Source: UBA993 sp964436815 (GTDB lineage: Bacteria; Bacillota; Dethiobacteria; DTU022). From it: 64,000 bases of DNA. The stretch is taken from assembly GCA_964436815.1 (NCBI GenBank), contig CAYTER010000003.1, positions 15,580 through 79,579 on the forward strand, read 5' to 3'. A program made the position numbers and the translations under genes. The notes under the pieces were generated by a model. It did not search any database, was not told the origin of the DNA, and saw only the letters and a program-made list of their open reading frames with translations. Positions 33,454 through 42,198 of the stretch are shown here, in pieces. How positions within the stretch are numbered: the first letter of the stretch is position 1; the number at the start of each line of letters is the position of its first letter.

Positions 33454-35367
33454 TTAAACCTTTTCTATTCCGGTTATGGTGCCTGCTTCACGCATACTGT
33501 AACCTCCGAGGGCTTCAACCTTGTTTTGAAATGCCGGATCAGCGATAATCCTGAGCAGCGATGAAGCTTCCGGACTTTTTAAAAAATCATTGTTTAGCAG
33601 CAGGTCATACCTTTCTTCGACCAGCGGTATAAAATCAAGGTTAAAAGCCCTGGCGGCGGACAGGATGCCAAGACCAGCTGAAGCTGTTCCGGCGGCCACA
33701 GCGGCAGCAACATTAAGATGAGTATATTCTTCCCGTTCATAGCCTTTGATCTGGGCCGGGTTTAAACCTGCTTCTTTCAGAAGGTGATCGAATAGCAGAC
33801 GCGTACCGGCGCCCCTCTGGCGGTTAATGAAACCATTAGTCGTCTGTGCCAGGTCGCTAATCGATTTGATTCCTTCCGGATTTCCTGCCGGGACGATCCA
33901 ACCCTGCATCCTGTATGCCAGGTTAACCAGGCTAAGATCATGATCCGGCAACATTTTCCTGATGTACGGGATATTGTAATCACCGGTTTCCGGATCAAAG
34001 AGATGGACTCCGGCCAGGTGTGCCTGACCCTTGCCAATAGCCATTATCCCTCCCATACTGCCCAGATGAGCTGAAGAAAGATTAAGGCTTGAATCTTCCT
34101 GCTTAAGAGCCGTGGCCAGCAAATCGATGATCAAATCGTGGCTTCCGGCTGCCAGTAAATTATGGCGCAGTTCGCTTTCCGGTTTGTAGAGCTCAACCTC
34201 AACCTCTTCATCTTGCTCATATCCCAGTGAGTTTTCGGGGATGACCAGCAGGCCATCAGCCCTCACCAGGGACATGGTTACGCCGGCGCCACGGGTCAGC
34301 GGATTGGCTAGATAACGGTTATTCACGTAGCCGATAGTCATCCGTACATGTTCCTCAACTCCCATTTCTGATACAACGCGGCGGCCGAGAGTTACTTTCA
34401 GCCGGGGGCGCTCAGGAACAGGCAGGCCAAGGTAACGGCAGATCAGCGGCAGAGCGAACCACTCAAGACTTAAGTAAGCAGATACAGGGTAACCGGGCAG
34501 TCCGATTACCGGTTTGTTCTTAACCCGGCCAAGGATTGTTGGCTTTCCGGGCCTGGTAGCCACCCCATGTAAAAAAACTTCACCCAATTCCTCAATCACC
34601 ATTGAGGTATAATCCTTTTCTCCGGCCGACGACCCGGCATTTATGATCACAATATCGGCAGAATCCAAGGCGTCCAGCAGGGCCTGCTTTATTTTCTCCG
34701 GTTCATCCGGCACTATGGGTTTAACCAGAGGAACAGCACCCCACTGCTCTAAATAAGCAGCGATTACTGTGCTATTGAAGTCGGGCACCTGCCCGTGCTC
34801 TCGCCTGTCACTTGGTCCTATAAGGTCGGAGCCGCTGGGGATAACTGCAACTACCGGTTTTGCCAGAACCTTTATTTCGGTATCCCCCCCAGCCAGTATA
34901 GCGCCAAGATCCGGTGGTTTCAGCAGGTGACAACCAGGAACAATCAGCTCACCGGCCACAATATCCTCACCCACGGCGCGCACATGCTGCCAGGGAGTGG
35001 CCGGAGACAGCAGCTCCGCCCTGCCATCAGTCAACATGTGCAGGTCTTCTATCTTTGCCACGGCATTGAAACCCGGCGGCAGAGGATTGCCGGTGTTTAC
35101 TGGTATAAAGCCCTGCTGCGGTTCGAGCGCCAGCGGATTTTGATCGGATGCGCTGAAAGTATCTTCGGCTTTGACGGCGATACCATCCATGGCAGCAGAA
35201 TGGAAGGCCGGCATTGATAACCGGGCAAAAACCGGTTCTGCCGTAACCCGATCCAGAGCTTCACCCACAGGGATAGTTTCCACCCGGCGGGGTATGCCGG
35301 TTCTTTCCAGGAAGATCTTTAACGCTTCTGGTCTCGCTGTGTTACTGAGATAAACTTTGCGCATCAC
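33454..35367 (-). CDS. MoeA-type molybdopterin molybdotransferase with C-terminal periplasmic-binding-like domain
   Basis: Two-part protein of 637 aa. Residues 1-400 are MoeA (SMPAFHSAAMDGIAVKAED, VIINAGSSAGEKDYT, GLPGYPVSAYLSLEWF), which inserts Mo or W into adenylated molybdopterin. From about 410 on it carries a PBP-like domain related to COG1910 (SSAHLGSMGGIMAIGKGQ, NRQRGAGTRLLFDHLLKEAG), thought to sense molybdate-type ligands. There is no signal peptide, so this is a cytoplasmic version. It stands between two other MoeA-type genes, making two MoeA copies in the operon. Confidence 0.92.
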   Translation of the reverse strand: MMRKVYLSNTARPEALKIFLERTGIPRRVETIPVGEALDRVTAEPVFARLSMPAFHSAAMDGIAVKAEDTFSASDQNPLALEPQQGFIPVNTGNPLPPGFNAVAKIEDLHMLTDGRAELLSPATPWQHVRAVGEDIVAGELIVPGCHLLKPPDLGAILAGGDTEIKVLAKPVVAVIPSGSDLIGPSDRREHGQVPDFNSTVIAAYLEQWGAVPLVKPIVPDEPEKIKQALLDALDSADIVIINAGSSAGEKDYTSMVIEELGEVFLHGVATRPGKPTILGRVKNKPVIGLPGYPVSAYLSLEWFALPLICRYLGLPVPERPRLKVTLGRRVVSEMGVEEHVRMTIGYVNNRYLANPLTRGAGVTMSLVRADGLLVIPENSLGYEQDEEVEVELYKPESELRHNLLAAGSHDLIIDLLATALKQEDSSLNLSSAHLGSMGGIMAIGKGQAHLAGVHLFDPETGDYNIPYIRKMLPDHDLSLVNLAYRMQGWIVPAGNPEGIKSISDLAQTTNGFINRQRGAGTRLLFDHLLKEAGLNPAQIKGYEREEYTHLNVAAAVAAGTASAGLGILSAARAFNLDFIPLVEERYDLLLNNDFLKSPEASSLLRIIADPAFQNKVEALGGYSMREAGTITGIEKV

Positions 35368-35382
35368 AAACCTCCACTATGC

Positions 35383-36615
35383 TTACTCCCATAAATAAAC
35401 CTCGACAGTCTCCCCGGCGCTTAACCCTTCCTTCTCCGGGGGCACAACCAGCAGTCCGTCTGCGGCGGCCAGGGTCCGCAGCATCCCTGAACGGCCAAAG
35501 ACCGGGACTGCGCTAAGTCCTCCGGTGGACGGGTCTGGTTCCAGTTTAATCCTTATGTAATCAGTACGCCCGGTCCGGGAAGCCACATTGCGGGCCAGGC
35601 TGGCCTTTAAGGTCGGGGTCAGCCTTTTTTTAAGGCGTCCGGAAAGTTGCTCGATGATCGCCCGTCCGAAAAGGGAAAAGATATTGAGGGCAGAAACCGG
35701 ATGGCCTGGTAATCCAAGCACAGGTTTCTCGCCGCATTTTGCGACTAAAGTCGGTTTGCCGGGCTGGATGGCAATGCCTTCGATCAGCAGCCCCGGTTGA
35801 CCCAGCTCTTGCATGGTGCGGGCAGTAAAATCGCGGCTGCCGACAGAGCTGCCGCCGGAAAAAACTAAAAAATCAACTTTGACCAATAGTTCACGGCTTT
35901 TTGCCAGAAAAACATCAAATTGATCAGGCAGGATGCCACCATACCTGAAACCAGCCCCGTATTGTTCGGCCAGGTAAAGCAGAGCTGGAGCGTTACTGTC
36001 CCTGATTTGCCCGGGCTTAAGTTCCCCTGATTCGTAAGGAACCAATTCATCGCCACTGGAAAAAAAACCGACCAGCGGCTTCCGGTGAACGGCTACCGCT
36101 GACGAACCGATTGAAGCGAGCAGGCCAATCTCAGGCGCCCGAAGGAAATGTCCCGCTTCAAATACGACGTCTCCGGCTTTTAAGTCCTCGCCACGGTGAA
36201 TGACATTTTCACCGGGGGCAACCTGCCGGTAACTGTTGACAATATTACCGGCCACTTCAGTATCTTCAATCATGATTACAGCATCGGCATTATCTGGCAG
36301 CATCCCACCGGTGTGAACCAGGCAGCATTGCCCGTCAGAAATGGGAGGAGCGCTTTTGCCCATCAGCACTTCTCCGACCAGTTCAAACATGGCCGGCATA
36401 CTTTCACTGGCACCGAAAGTTTCGCGGGCGTTCACAGCATAACCGTCAACTGTTGAGCGGTTAAAACCGGGCACATCTTCCGGTGACCTGATCTTTTCAG
36501 CCAGATAGCGCCCTCCGGCCTGTTCAATAACAATTATTTCAGCGGGCAGGGCTTTAAACTCACTGGCAATAAGCTTATTAACAGCAACCGGGTCGCTTAC
36601 CCGCATTAATTTCAT
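35383..36615 (-). CDS. moeA: Molybdopterin molybdotransferase MoeA
   Basis: MoeA, 410 aa, first gene of the minus-strand pterin operon. Motifs are VPGFNRSTVDGYAVNARETF, VFSGGSSVGSRDFTART and LGLPGHPVSALNIF. It lies just behind a riboswitch and a terminator, which makes it the directly regulated gene. With the second copy fused to a PBP domain 15 nt downstream, one could serve Mo and the other W; this is known in some W-using organisms but is only inferred here. Confidence 0.95.
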   Translation of the reverse strand: MKLMRVSDPVAVNKLIASEFKALPAEIIVIEQAGGRYLAEKIRSPEDVPGFNRSTVDGYAVNARETFGASESMPAMFELVGEVLMGKSAPPISDGQCCLVHTGGMLPDNADAVIMIEDTEVAGNIVNSYRQVAPGENVIHRGEDLKAGDVVFEAGHFLRAPEIGLLASIGSSAVAVHRKPLVGFFSSGDELVPYESGELKPGQIRDSNAPALLYLAEQYGAGFRYGGILPDQFDVFLAKSRELLVKVDFLVFSGGSSVGSRDFTARTMQELGQPGLLIEGIAIQPGKPTLVAKCGEKPVLGLPGHPVSALNIFSLFGRAIIEQLSGRLKKRLTPTLKASLARNVASRTGRTDYIRIKLEPDPSTGGLSAVPVFGRSGMLRTLAAADGLLVVPPEKEGLSAGETVEVYLWE

Positions 36616-36633
36616 TTTTGCACCTCACAGAAT

Positions 36634-36670
36634 AGAAAAAGCCGTGCTTCCGTATCAAGGAAAGCATGGC
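36634..36670 (-). terminator. Rho-independent terminator in the moeA leader
   Basis: On the minus strand, GCCATGCTTTCC (36670-36659) pairs with GGAAGCACGGC (36651-36641), with one mismatch and one bulge, around a short loop, followed by TTTTT (36640-36636). It lies between the riboswitch and the moeA start, so the riboswitch can act by premature termination. Confidence 0.85.
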
Positions 36671-36783
36671 CCTCTAGGCATTATCTCCTTTCCAAGAACG
36701 GGAGGCGGGGGGATTTCTCCCCCAACCCTGGCCTGCCACCGTAGCCGGATTGGGCTGTAGGTGGAAAGGCTCGGAGTTAGTTA
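36671..36783 (-). promoter_or_regulatory. Moco/Tuco-type riboswitch controlling the pterin operon
   Basis: The leader on the minus strand begins CTCCGAGCCTTTCCACC (36776 downwards) and later carries GGTGGCAGGCC, GCCTCCCG and TGGAAAGGAGATAATGCC. From memory of the MOCO_RNA motif these are its conserved pieces: CTCC pairs with GGAG, CCACC with GGTGG, and a G-rich/C-rich hairpin (GGGGG ... CCCCC) sits inside. It lies directly before moeA, the usual place. Whether it senses molybdenum or tungsten cofactor is not decided by the sequence; the neighbouring tungsten-type AOR favours a Tuco-like role. Confidence 0.78.
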
Positions 36784-36798
36784 TTATTGTACGACCTG

Positions 36799-36810
36799 AT
36801 TATATCATAA
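36799..36810 (-). promoter_or_regulatory. Extended -10 promoter of the pterin operon
   Basis: On the minus strand TGATATAAT gives an extended -10 (TGN plus TATAAT, the hexamer at 36804-36799). No good -35 is present at 16-18 nt. It would start transcription about 7 nt downstream, just before the riboswitch. Confidence 0.6.
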
Positions 36811-36877
36811 TCGCCCGCAGATAACCATGATTTGATTATCCGTACCATAGGCCGGATCAAATTATCTGATGCGATCA

Positions 36878-38812
36878 TCAAAGCAAATTGTAATAAAAAA
36901 GCAGCCAAACGATGATTAGTGAACCGGCTGTGATTAACGAATAGTGCAGCCGGCCGCTTACGTTCCAGTACTTCTTATACCAGCTTAGAACGGTTAAGAT
37001 GACCATCAGCCCGGAGGCAATTGTAATCAGCAGGGGCAGGATCATCAGGGAGTTAAAAGCCTCTGTCTCGCCGAAGAAGATTTGAGGCACGCCGAAAGCC
37101 GGGTTGATGTCACCCATGACTCTTAAAAAGCCCAGAACAAAGCTCAAGGAAAGAACACCACAGCTAACAGCAACCAGGCGGGCGAAAAGGGAAAGGATCG
37201 GTGCTTTGAACCCTTCACGCCTGAAGATGCGACCTATCGAGGAGATTAGCCAGCCAACGGCAGCCGAAAGCAGCAGAATTAAAGCTATTCCCAGCAATAC
37301 CCCTGTCGCAGCGCTGGTTCCATACCAGGGTGCTTTGATAAATGGCATTGGCCCTGCCGGGCTCATCAGGATACGTCCGTCTTCCTGCTGAACAAATACA
37401 ACTACCTTTGAAAATCTTGTGCCGGAAGTCTCACGATTGTGAAACACACCGGGATCAACCTCGGCAAACTGCATGGTCATGCCATATAAATTTACAACCA
37501 GATAACCTTCGTCATTTAAAGTCACCCTGGCAGTCTGCAAGAGAGAAAGCATTTTTTCCATGGTTGAATAATTAGTGCGAGCCGGCAGGTATTCACCGAT
37601 TAGCTGCATTAGCGCTTCCCGCCGATTTTCAAGCGGTTTTGGTTCCGGAGGTTGTTTTTCCGGATAATAGCGGTCCATAAAAAGTTGAACCAGGTTAGCC
37701 CACTCGGTCCCTAATCCTCCGTTATAGGAGACAAAGATCCCCAGGTCGAGTTCGGGAATCAGGTACAATCCGGTATTGAAAAGCAGGGTATTACCGCTGT
37801 GGCCGATTGCCCGATAACCGTTAAAGGTCTCTTCGATAAAACCGTGGGCCATCCCGATCTGGGCTGGATGGTGAGTAAAAAGGCGGCTGTGCATTGTTTC
37901 AGCGGTTTGCTTCTGTAAAATCAGGTTATCACCGTAACGCCCGTCATTAAGGTGAGCAATCATAAACTTGGCCATATCTTCAGCCGTGCTGCTCATACTG
38001 CCGGCCGGCAGGGCAGATATGTACTCAAAGCTACCCTGATAATAGCGGCCTCCCTGGTAACCGTAGCCTTCAGCCATTCTTCCGGTAAGGGCTGCAGGCA
38101 GCGGTTGGATGACTGTGCTGTTTTTCATATCCAGGGGAGCGAAAATATTGATCTCAACGTATTCAGCAAATGGCAGCCCGGATACCCGCTGGACAATATA
38201 ACCGGCTAAAGCTGCCCCATAATTGGAATAGGCCATGATCGTTCCCGGCTCATAAATCCGGGCCGGGATGTTATGCTTCAAGTATTCTTCAAGTGTAACC
38301 ACCTGGTCTGGTTCGAGTACAAATAGGCCTTCCCCCTGATCTTCGAACCCCGGTGTATGGGTCAGCAGGTGCGCCAGGGTTACCGGTTCGGCTTGGGTGC
38401 CCCGGGGAGAGTTGATCAGTCCGGTGGGAATTTCAAAATCGATGTAGCTGTTTACATCCGCATTCAGGTCAAGTTTTCCTGCTTCAACCAACTGCATTAC
38501 TGCAGTCCAGGTAATTAATTTTGCCGTTGAACCGATCCGGAAAAGGGTCTGTCGCGGGTCGACCGGAATCTGTTTTTCCAAATCAGCGTATCCGTAACCT
38601 TTAAGCAGGATTATATCTTCTCCCTGGACTACAGAGAGAGTCACACCGGGGATGTGTTGTTCATCCATCTGGGTTTTTATCACGCCATCGAGATAAGCTT
38701 CGAGCAACAGCGGATCAAGTTTCTCAGTTTCTGCGGCAATGGCGTTGCTGCCTGGTACGGCACAAAATAAGATAATCATGATTAACATGATTGATTTAAA
38801 AAGATTCTTCAT
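36878..38812 (-). CDS. Serine beta-lactamase-like hydrolase with C-terminal membrane domain
   Basis: A 644-aa exported protein. A signal peptide covers about residues 1-27. Then a class C beta-lactamase / penicillin-binding-like domain shows the SxxK motif S95-T-A-K98 (LFRIGSTAKLITW), YSN at 195-197 and HSGNT as the likely third motif. From about residue 500 on there are four or more hydrophobic segments (GVLLGIALILLLSAAVGWL and others), giving a membrane-anchored enzyme. Substrates of this family range from D-peptides to esters. Start ATG at 38812 behind GGAGGTGA. The gene stands alone. Confidence 0.85.
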   Translation of the reverse strand: MKNLFKSIMLIMIILFCAVPGSNAIAAETEKLDPLLLEAYLDGVIKTQMDEQHIPGVTLSVVQGEDIILLKGYGYADLEKQIPVDPRQTLFRIGSTAKLITWTAVMQLVEAGKLDLNADVNSYIDFEIPTGLINSPRGTQAEPVTLAHLLTHTPGFEDQGEGLFVLEPDQVVTLEEYLKHNIPARIYEPGTIMAYSNYGAALAGYIVQRVSGLPFAEYVEINIFAPLDMKNSTVIQPLPAALTGRMAEGYGYQGGRYYQGSFEYISALPAGSMSSTAEDMAKFMIAHLNDGRYGDNLILQKQTAETMHSRLFTHHPAQIGMAHGFIEETFNGYRAIGHSGNTLLFNTGLYLIPELDLGIFVSYNGGLGTEWANLVQLFMDRYYPEKQPPEPKPLENRREALMQLIGEYLPARTNYSTMEKMLSLLQTARVTLNDEGYLVVNLYGMTMQFAEVDPGVFHNRETSGTRFSKVVVFVQQEDGRILMSPAGPMPFIKAPWYGTSAATGVLLGIALILLLSAAVGWLISSIGRIFRREGFKAPILSLFARLVAVSCGVLSLSFVLGFLRVMGDINPAFGVPQIFFGETEAFNSLMILPLLITIASGLMVILTVLSWYKKYWNVSGRLHYSLITAGSLIIVWLLFYYNLL

Positions 38813-38955
38813 TACGTCACCTCCAACATATTAATGTTCAATTTTTTTGGTACCAATACCTTTACCCTGGTGATCAGTTGCCGGCCTTGCGACTTCCTGC
38901 CGGGCAGATGATTATAGGATATAATGAACTTTAATTCTAGAAGCGGAGGTTTCAG
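38813..38955. other. Divergent intergenic region
   Basis: This gap separates the divergent serine hydrolase and nuclease genes. A TATAAT at 38920-38925 points to the plus-strand nuclease, but no -35 at the right distance is visible, so the promoter call is weak. No minus-strand promoter was clear. Confidence 0.35.
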
Positions 38956-39501
38956 ATGCGCAGATGCCTGACTAGACCTTTTTTATGGATGACTGTCATA
39001 TTGATTATTCTGGTCTTCCTGAGCGGTTGTATCTTCTTTCCGGCGCAGACGGCCGATGGACTTGAGCTGACCAGGGTCAGGGTAACCAGGGTTGTTGATG
39101 GCGATACGATTTATATCCGTTTCAACACAGGGGTTGAGGAAAAACTGCGTCTGATTGGGGTTGACGCCCCTGAAATCAACCACCCGACTAAGGGAGAAGA
39201 GTTTTTCGGGATTGAGGCGGCCGAATATACCGATAATAACCTGAATAGTACCGTTGTTTGGGTCGAGTTTGATCTTGGAGAACGCGATCAGTATGGCCGC
39301 ATGCTGGCCTATATCTGGCTGGAAAAACCGGAGCAGGTTAATGAAGCAGAAATCCGGAAGAAAATGTTCAATGCCCGCCTGCTCCTTGACGGTTATGCCA
39401 GGCAGGTGATTTTTCAACCCAATATAAAGTATGTCGAATACTTTTCGGCATTTGTGGCTGAAGCTCGCCAGGCAAAAAGAGGTCTGTGGGCTGAAGATTA
39501 A
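38956..39501 (+). CDS. Thermonuclease-family lipoprotein
   Basis: Secreted staphylococcal-nuclease-like protein, 181 aa. It has an N-terminal hydrophobic helix and a lipobox LSGC with the lipidated Cys at 25. The SNase fold shows VTRVVDGDTIYIRF, LRLIGVDAPE and DQYGRMLAYIWLE, with the expected Arg, Asp and Glu of the active site. It probably degrades extracellular DNA at the cell surface. ATG at 38956 behind AGCGGAGGT. It converges with the next gene. Confidence 0.9.
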   Translation: MRRCLTRPFLWMTVILIILVFLSGCIFFPAQTADGLELTRVRVTRVVDGDTIYIRFNTGVEEKLRLIGVDAPEINHPTKGEEFFGIEAAEYTDNNLNSTVVWVEFDLGERDQYGRMLAYIWLEKPEQVNEAEIRKKMFNARLLLDGYARQVIFQPNIKYVEYFSAFVAEARQAKRGLWAED

Positions 39502-39542
39502 AATTCTGAAGATCGATTATTATATATGTTGTTTACCATTAA

Positions 39543-40037
39543 TTACCTCAACCGGTTCTCGATTTCTTCCAGCGATTGATTAATTGAACTGACTGTCTCC
39601 GGGGGCAGTGAAATCTCAACCGGTATAACTGCCTGTAAATGGTATTCTGTTGAGATAGGCAGGTTAAGCCGGACCGGGATCTCAACTACAGTGTTTACCG
39701 GAATAGTGCCGCGAATTGGAACAGCGATCTGCTGCGACCCGACCAGCGGTAAATTAACTGCAGTATTGACGATTGTGTCCAGCTCATAGTTAAAGGACAG
39801 CGGGAAAGTGATCGTTTCATTGATTGGCACCACGAGATCAAGGGGTAAAACCTGGTCGACCTGGACTTCCATGTTAAATGAATCGGCGCTGATCCGGCCA
39901 AACCCCTCACGGGCGCTGGCAACGGTGTCCAAAGCTCCGGAGCGCACATTTGAAAGGCTGTAAATGATTAATAAATTCAGCAGCAGTGACAGGGTCAGGC
40001 CTGCCGCCAGGATAATGATCGCAGTTTTTTGCTTCAT
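39543..40037 (-). CDS. Hypothetical membrane-anchored protein
   Basis: Unrecognised protein of 164 aa. ATG 40037 was chosen because CTGGAGGAATACAAT precedes it; a longer in-frame reading to 40085 lacks a site. One N-terminal hydrophobic helix (TAIIILAAGLTLSLLLNLLI) anchors it, with the rest outside. The external part consists of repeated beta-like segments rich in Pro/Val (LPLDLVVPINETITFPLSF, then PIRGTIPVNTVVEIPVRLNL), and ends in a Glu-rich helix. No known domain is clear. It converges with the nuclease gene. Confidence 0.7.
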   Translation of the reverse strand: MKQKTAIIILAAGLTLSLLLNLLIIYSLSNVRSGALDTVASAREGFGRISADSFNMEVQVDQVLPLDLVVPINETITFPLSFNYELDTIVNTAVNLPLVGSQQIAVPIRGTIPVNTVVEIPVRLNLPISTEYHLQAVIPVEISLPPETVSSINQSLEEIENRLR

Positions 40038-40329
40038 ATTGTATTCCTCCAGTCTTTTACCCCTGCCAAACAGGATTAAACCCACAGCTAGAAGATCAAT
40101 TTTAGCAGGCTGTTAATCAACAATAACATTTTACCGGCAGGCAGGCAAAGACCCTGCCTGATCATTTATTGAAGCAGCCGGCAGGAATTGAACAGTTGAA
40201 TAGTAAATATTAAATAAAATCCGAAAAATGCCTTTTTCTTTACCCCTTAAAACACGCAGTGATTAAAGAGTGGGTTGAAGAACAGGCATCCCAAATGGGG
40301 CAGGCAGATTATTAAGGGGAGGTAAGCCA
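40038..40329. other. Intergenic region with a hairpin
   Basis: CAGGCAGG at 40138-40145 pairs with CCTGCCTG at 40153-40160 around a 7-nt loop; no clear T-run follows on either strand. The remainder before the 3-hydroxyacyl-CoA dehydrogenase gene is AT-rich; a weak TTGAAC at 40188-40193 may be part of its promoter. No other gene is visible. Confidence 0.4.
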
Positions 40330-41193
40330 GTGAAAATTGGAGAGGTTAAAAAAATCTGTGTCACCGGTGCCGGCAACATGGGGCACCAGATTGCCTTGCT
40401 CTGCGCCCTTTCAGGTTTCGAAACATTCTGTTTTGATGTCAGTGCCGAGCAGGTCGGCAAGGCGGAAGCCTTTGCCAATCAATACCTGCCGGAGAGAGTG
40501 TCCAAGGGCAAGCTGAGCCAGGAACAGGCCGAGGCAGCTGCCGGCAGGATTAAATTTACTACCGTTCTGGAACATGCAGCCTCCGAAGCAGATTTTGTAA
40601 TCGAAGCGATTATTGAAAAGTTGCAGCCGAAGCGGGAACTCTTTGAAAAGCTGGGACAGCTCTGCCCGCCTCACGCGATACTGGCCACCAACAGTTCATT
40701 TATAGTCAGTTCGCAGCTTGCCGATGTAACCGGCCGTCCGGGCCAGGTTTGCAACATGCACTTTTTTAACCCCGCTTTGGTAATGAAATGCGTTGAAGTG
40801 GTTAAGGGTCCCCACACTACTGCAGAAACAGCCTCGACAACTATGGAACTTGCCCACCGGTTGGGCAAAACGCCGGTTCTCCTGCAGAAAGAAATCTACG
40901 GTTTTCTGGTTAACCGCATCCTGGCCAAAATTACCGAGGAGGCTTTGTTCCTTCTCGATACGGGAGTAGCGTCGGCAGAAGACATAGACAGCGCAGTGGT
41001 CAATGCCCTTGGCCATCCCCTCGGTCCATTCCGGTTGATGGATTTGACCGGTGTTGACCTCACTTACCATATTAATATGGAACGATACATGGAAACGCTC
41101 GACCCGAAAGAGAAGCCTTCACCCACCATCGTTGAAAAATATGTTAAGGGCGAATGGGGGCGCAAGAAAGGCAAAGGCTTCTACCAGTACTGA
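40330..41193 (+). CDS. 3-hydroxybutyryl-CoA dehydrogenase family protein
   Basis: NAD-dependent 3-hydroxyacyl-CoA dehydrogenase, 287 aa, of the short single-function class used in butyrate formation and beta-oxidation. The Rossmann motif GAGNMGHQIALL is at about residues 13-24, TNSSFIVSSQLA and MHFFNPALVMKCVEVV (active His) follow, and the C-terminal domain has GFLVNRILAKITEEA. GTG at 40330 behind GGGGAGGTAAG. No thiolase or crotonase genes are beside it, so its pathway is not fixed here. Confidence 0.9.
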   Translation: MKIGEVKKICVTGAGNMGHQIALLCALSGFETFCFDVSAEQVGKAEAFANQYLPERVSKGKLSQEQAEAAAGRIKFTTVLEHAASEADFVIEAIIEKLQPKRELFEKLGQLCPPHAILATNSSFIVSSQLADVTGRPGQVCNMHFFNPALVMKCVEVVKGPHTTAETASTTMELAHRLGKTPVLLQKEIYGFLVNRILAKITEEALFLLDTGVASAEDIDSAVVNALGHPLGPFRLMDLTGVDLTYHINMERYMETLDPKEKPSPTIVEKYVKGEWGRKKGKGFYQY

Positions 41194-41207
41194 TCAAAGG
41201 AGAAATG

Positions 41208-42038
41208 ATGACCAAATCATTGGCGAAAGCGGAAAAAGCATATAAAAATATGGAGTTCTTGAACAGCCATGATGCCAGGGTGATTCGCATCCTGGCTGAG
41301 TACCTTGAACCACAATGGCGGCTGCGTAATGCCGGGGTGGAAGATACGGTTGTCTTTTTCGGTTCAGCCCGTACCAAGCCGTTGCAGGAGGCGAAGGCGA
41401 TCCTTGCCGAACTGGAAAAAGAAGCTGTTAATTCTTCAGACACAGCCAGGGTTGAGCTGCAGCAGAAATTGGAGGAAGCCCGCAACGAGCTTTTTATTTC
41501 CAGGTACTATCAGGATGCAGTGGATCTGGCCGCAAAGATTACTATCTGGTCAAAAGGGCTCGGTTCGCATCACCGCTTTATTATCTGTTCCGGTGGTGGT
41601 TTCGGGATGATGGAAGCTGCCAATAAGGGAGCAGCAGAGGCAGGCGGCAAGTCGATTGGCTTAAATATCAGTATACCTTTAGAACAGGTTCCCAATCAGC
41701 ACATTACACCTGAGCTGAACTTTGAATTTCATTATTTTTTCATGCGCAAGTATTGGTTTATATACATGGCTAAAGCCCTGGTCATTTTTCCCGGTGGTTT
41801 CGGAACATTAGATGAGCTTTTCGAGGTTTTGACCCTGATTCAGACTAAAAAACTGGAAAAAGTGCTGCCGATCGTTGTCTATGGATCCGAGTACTGGAAC
41901 CAGGTGATTAACTTTGAAACCCTGGCCAAATACGGAACGATCAGCCGGGAGGATTTAAACCTGCTTCACTTCAGCGATTCAGTGGATGATGCATTTGACT
42001 ATCTGAAAGGGGAGTTAACCAGGCTTTACCTTGGTTGA
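41208..42038 (+). CDS. LOG-family protein (TIGR00730 type)
   Basis: Rossmann-fold protein of the LOG (Lonely Guy) family, often misnamed lysine decarboxylase, which in studied members releases ribose 5-phosphate from nucleotides, 276 aa. Motifs are GGGFGMMEAANKG and PGGFGTLDELFE. The N-terminal 60 residues (EFLNSHDARVIRILAEYLE) are an extension beyond the core. ATG 41208 follows AAAGGAG; ATG 41205 and further upstream readings into the dehydrogenase gene are less likely. A terminator follows at about 42085. Confidence 0.85.
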   Translation: MTKSLAKAEKAYKNMEFLNSHDARVIRILAEYLEPQWRLRNAGVEDTVVFFGSARTKPLQEAKAILAELEKEAVNSSDTARVELQQKLEEARNELFISRYYQDAVDLAAKITIWSKGLGSHHRFIICSGGGFGMMEAANKGAAEAGGKSIGLNISIPLEQVPNQHITPELNFEFHYFFMRKYWFIYMAKALVIFPGGFGTLDELFEVLTLIQTKKLEKVLPIVVYGSEYWNQVINFETLAKYGTISREDLNLLHFSDSVDDAFDYLKGELTRLYLG

Positions 42039-42079
42039 GTTACTGTTTACCTTCGCTTGTAATAAAAATTAGCGGTAAA

Positions 42080-42118
42080 AGCACTCCTCATCTACCGGCG
42101 TTGCGGGGAGTGTTTTTT
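42080..42118 (+). terminator. Rho-independent terminator after the LOG gene
   Basis: CACTCC at 42082-42087 pairs with GGAGTG at 42107-42112 around a GC-rich loop (TCTACCGGCGTTGC), followed by TTTTTT. The stem is short but the T-run is good, so it probably ends the transcript. Confidence 0.75.
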
Positions 42119-42198
42119 ATTTATTGGCACGGTTGATTTTTGCTGAACCTGGTGAAATAATAAAGCCGGAAATCAGTTTGGATGAATGGAGCAGGAGA

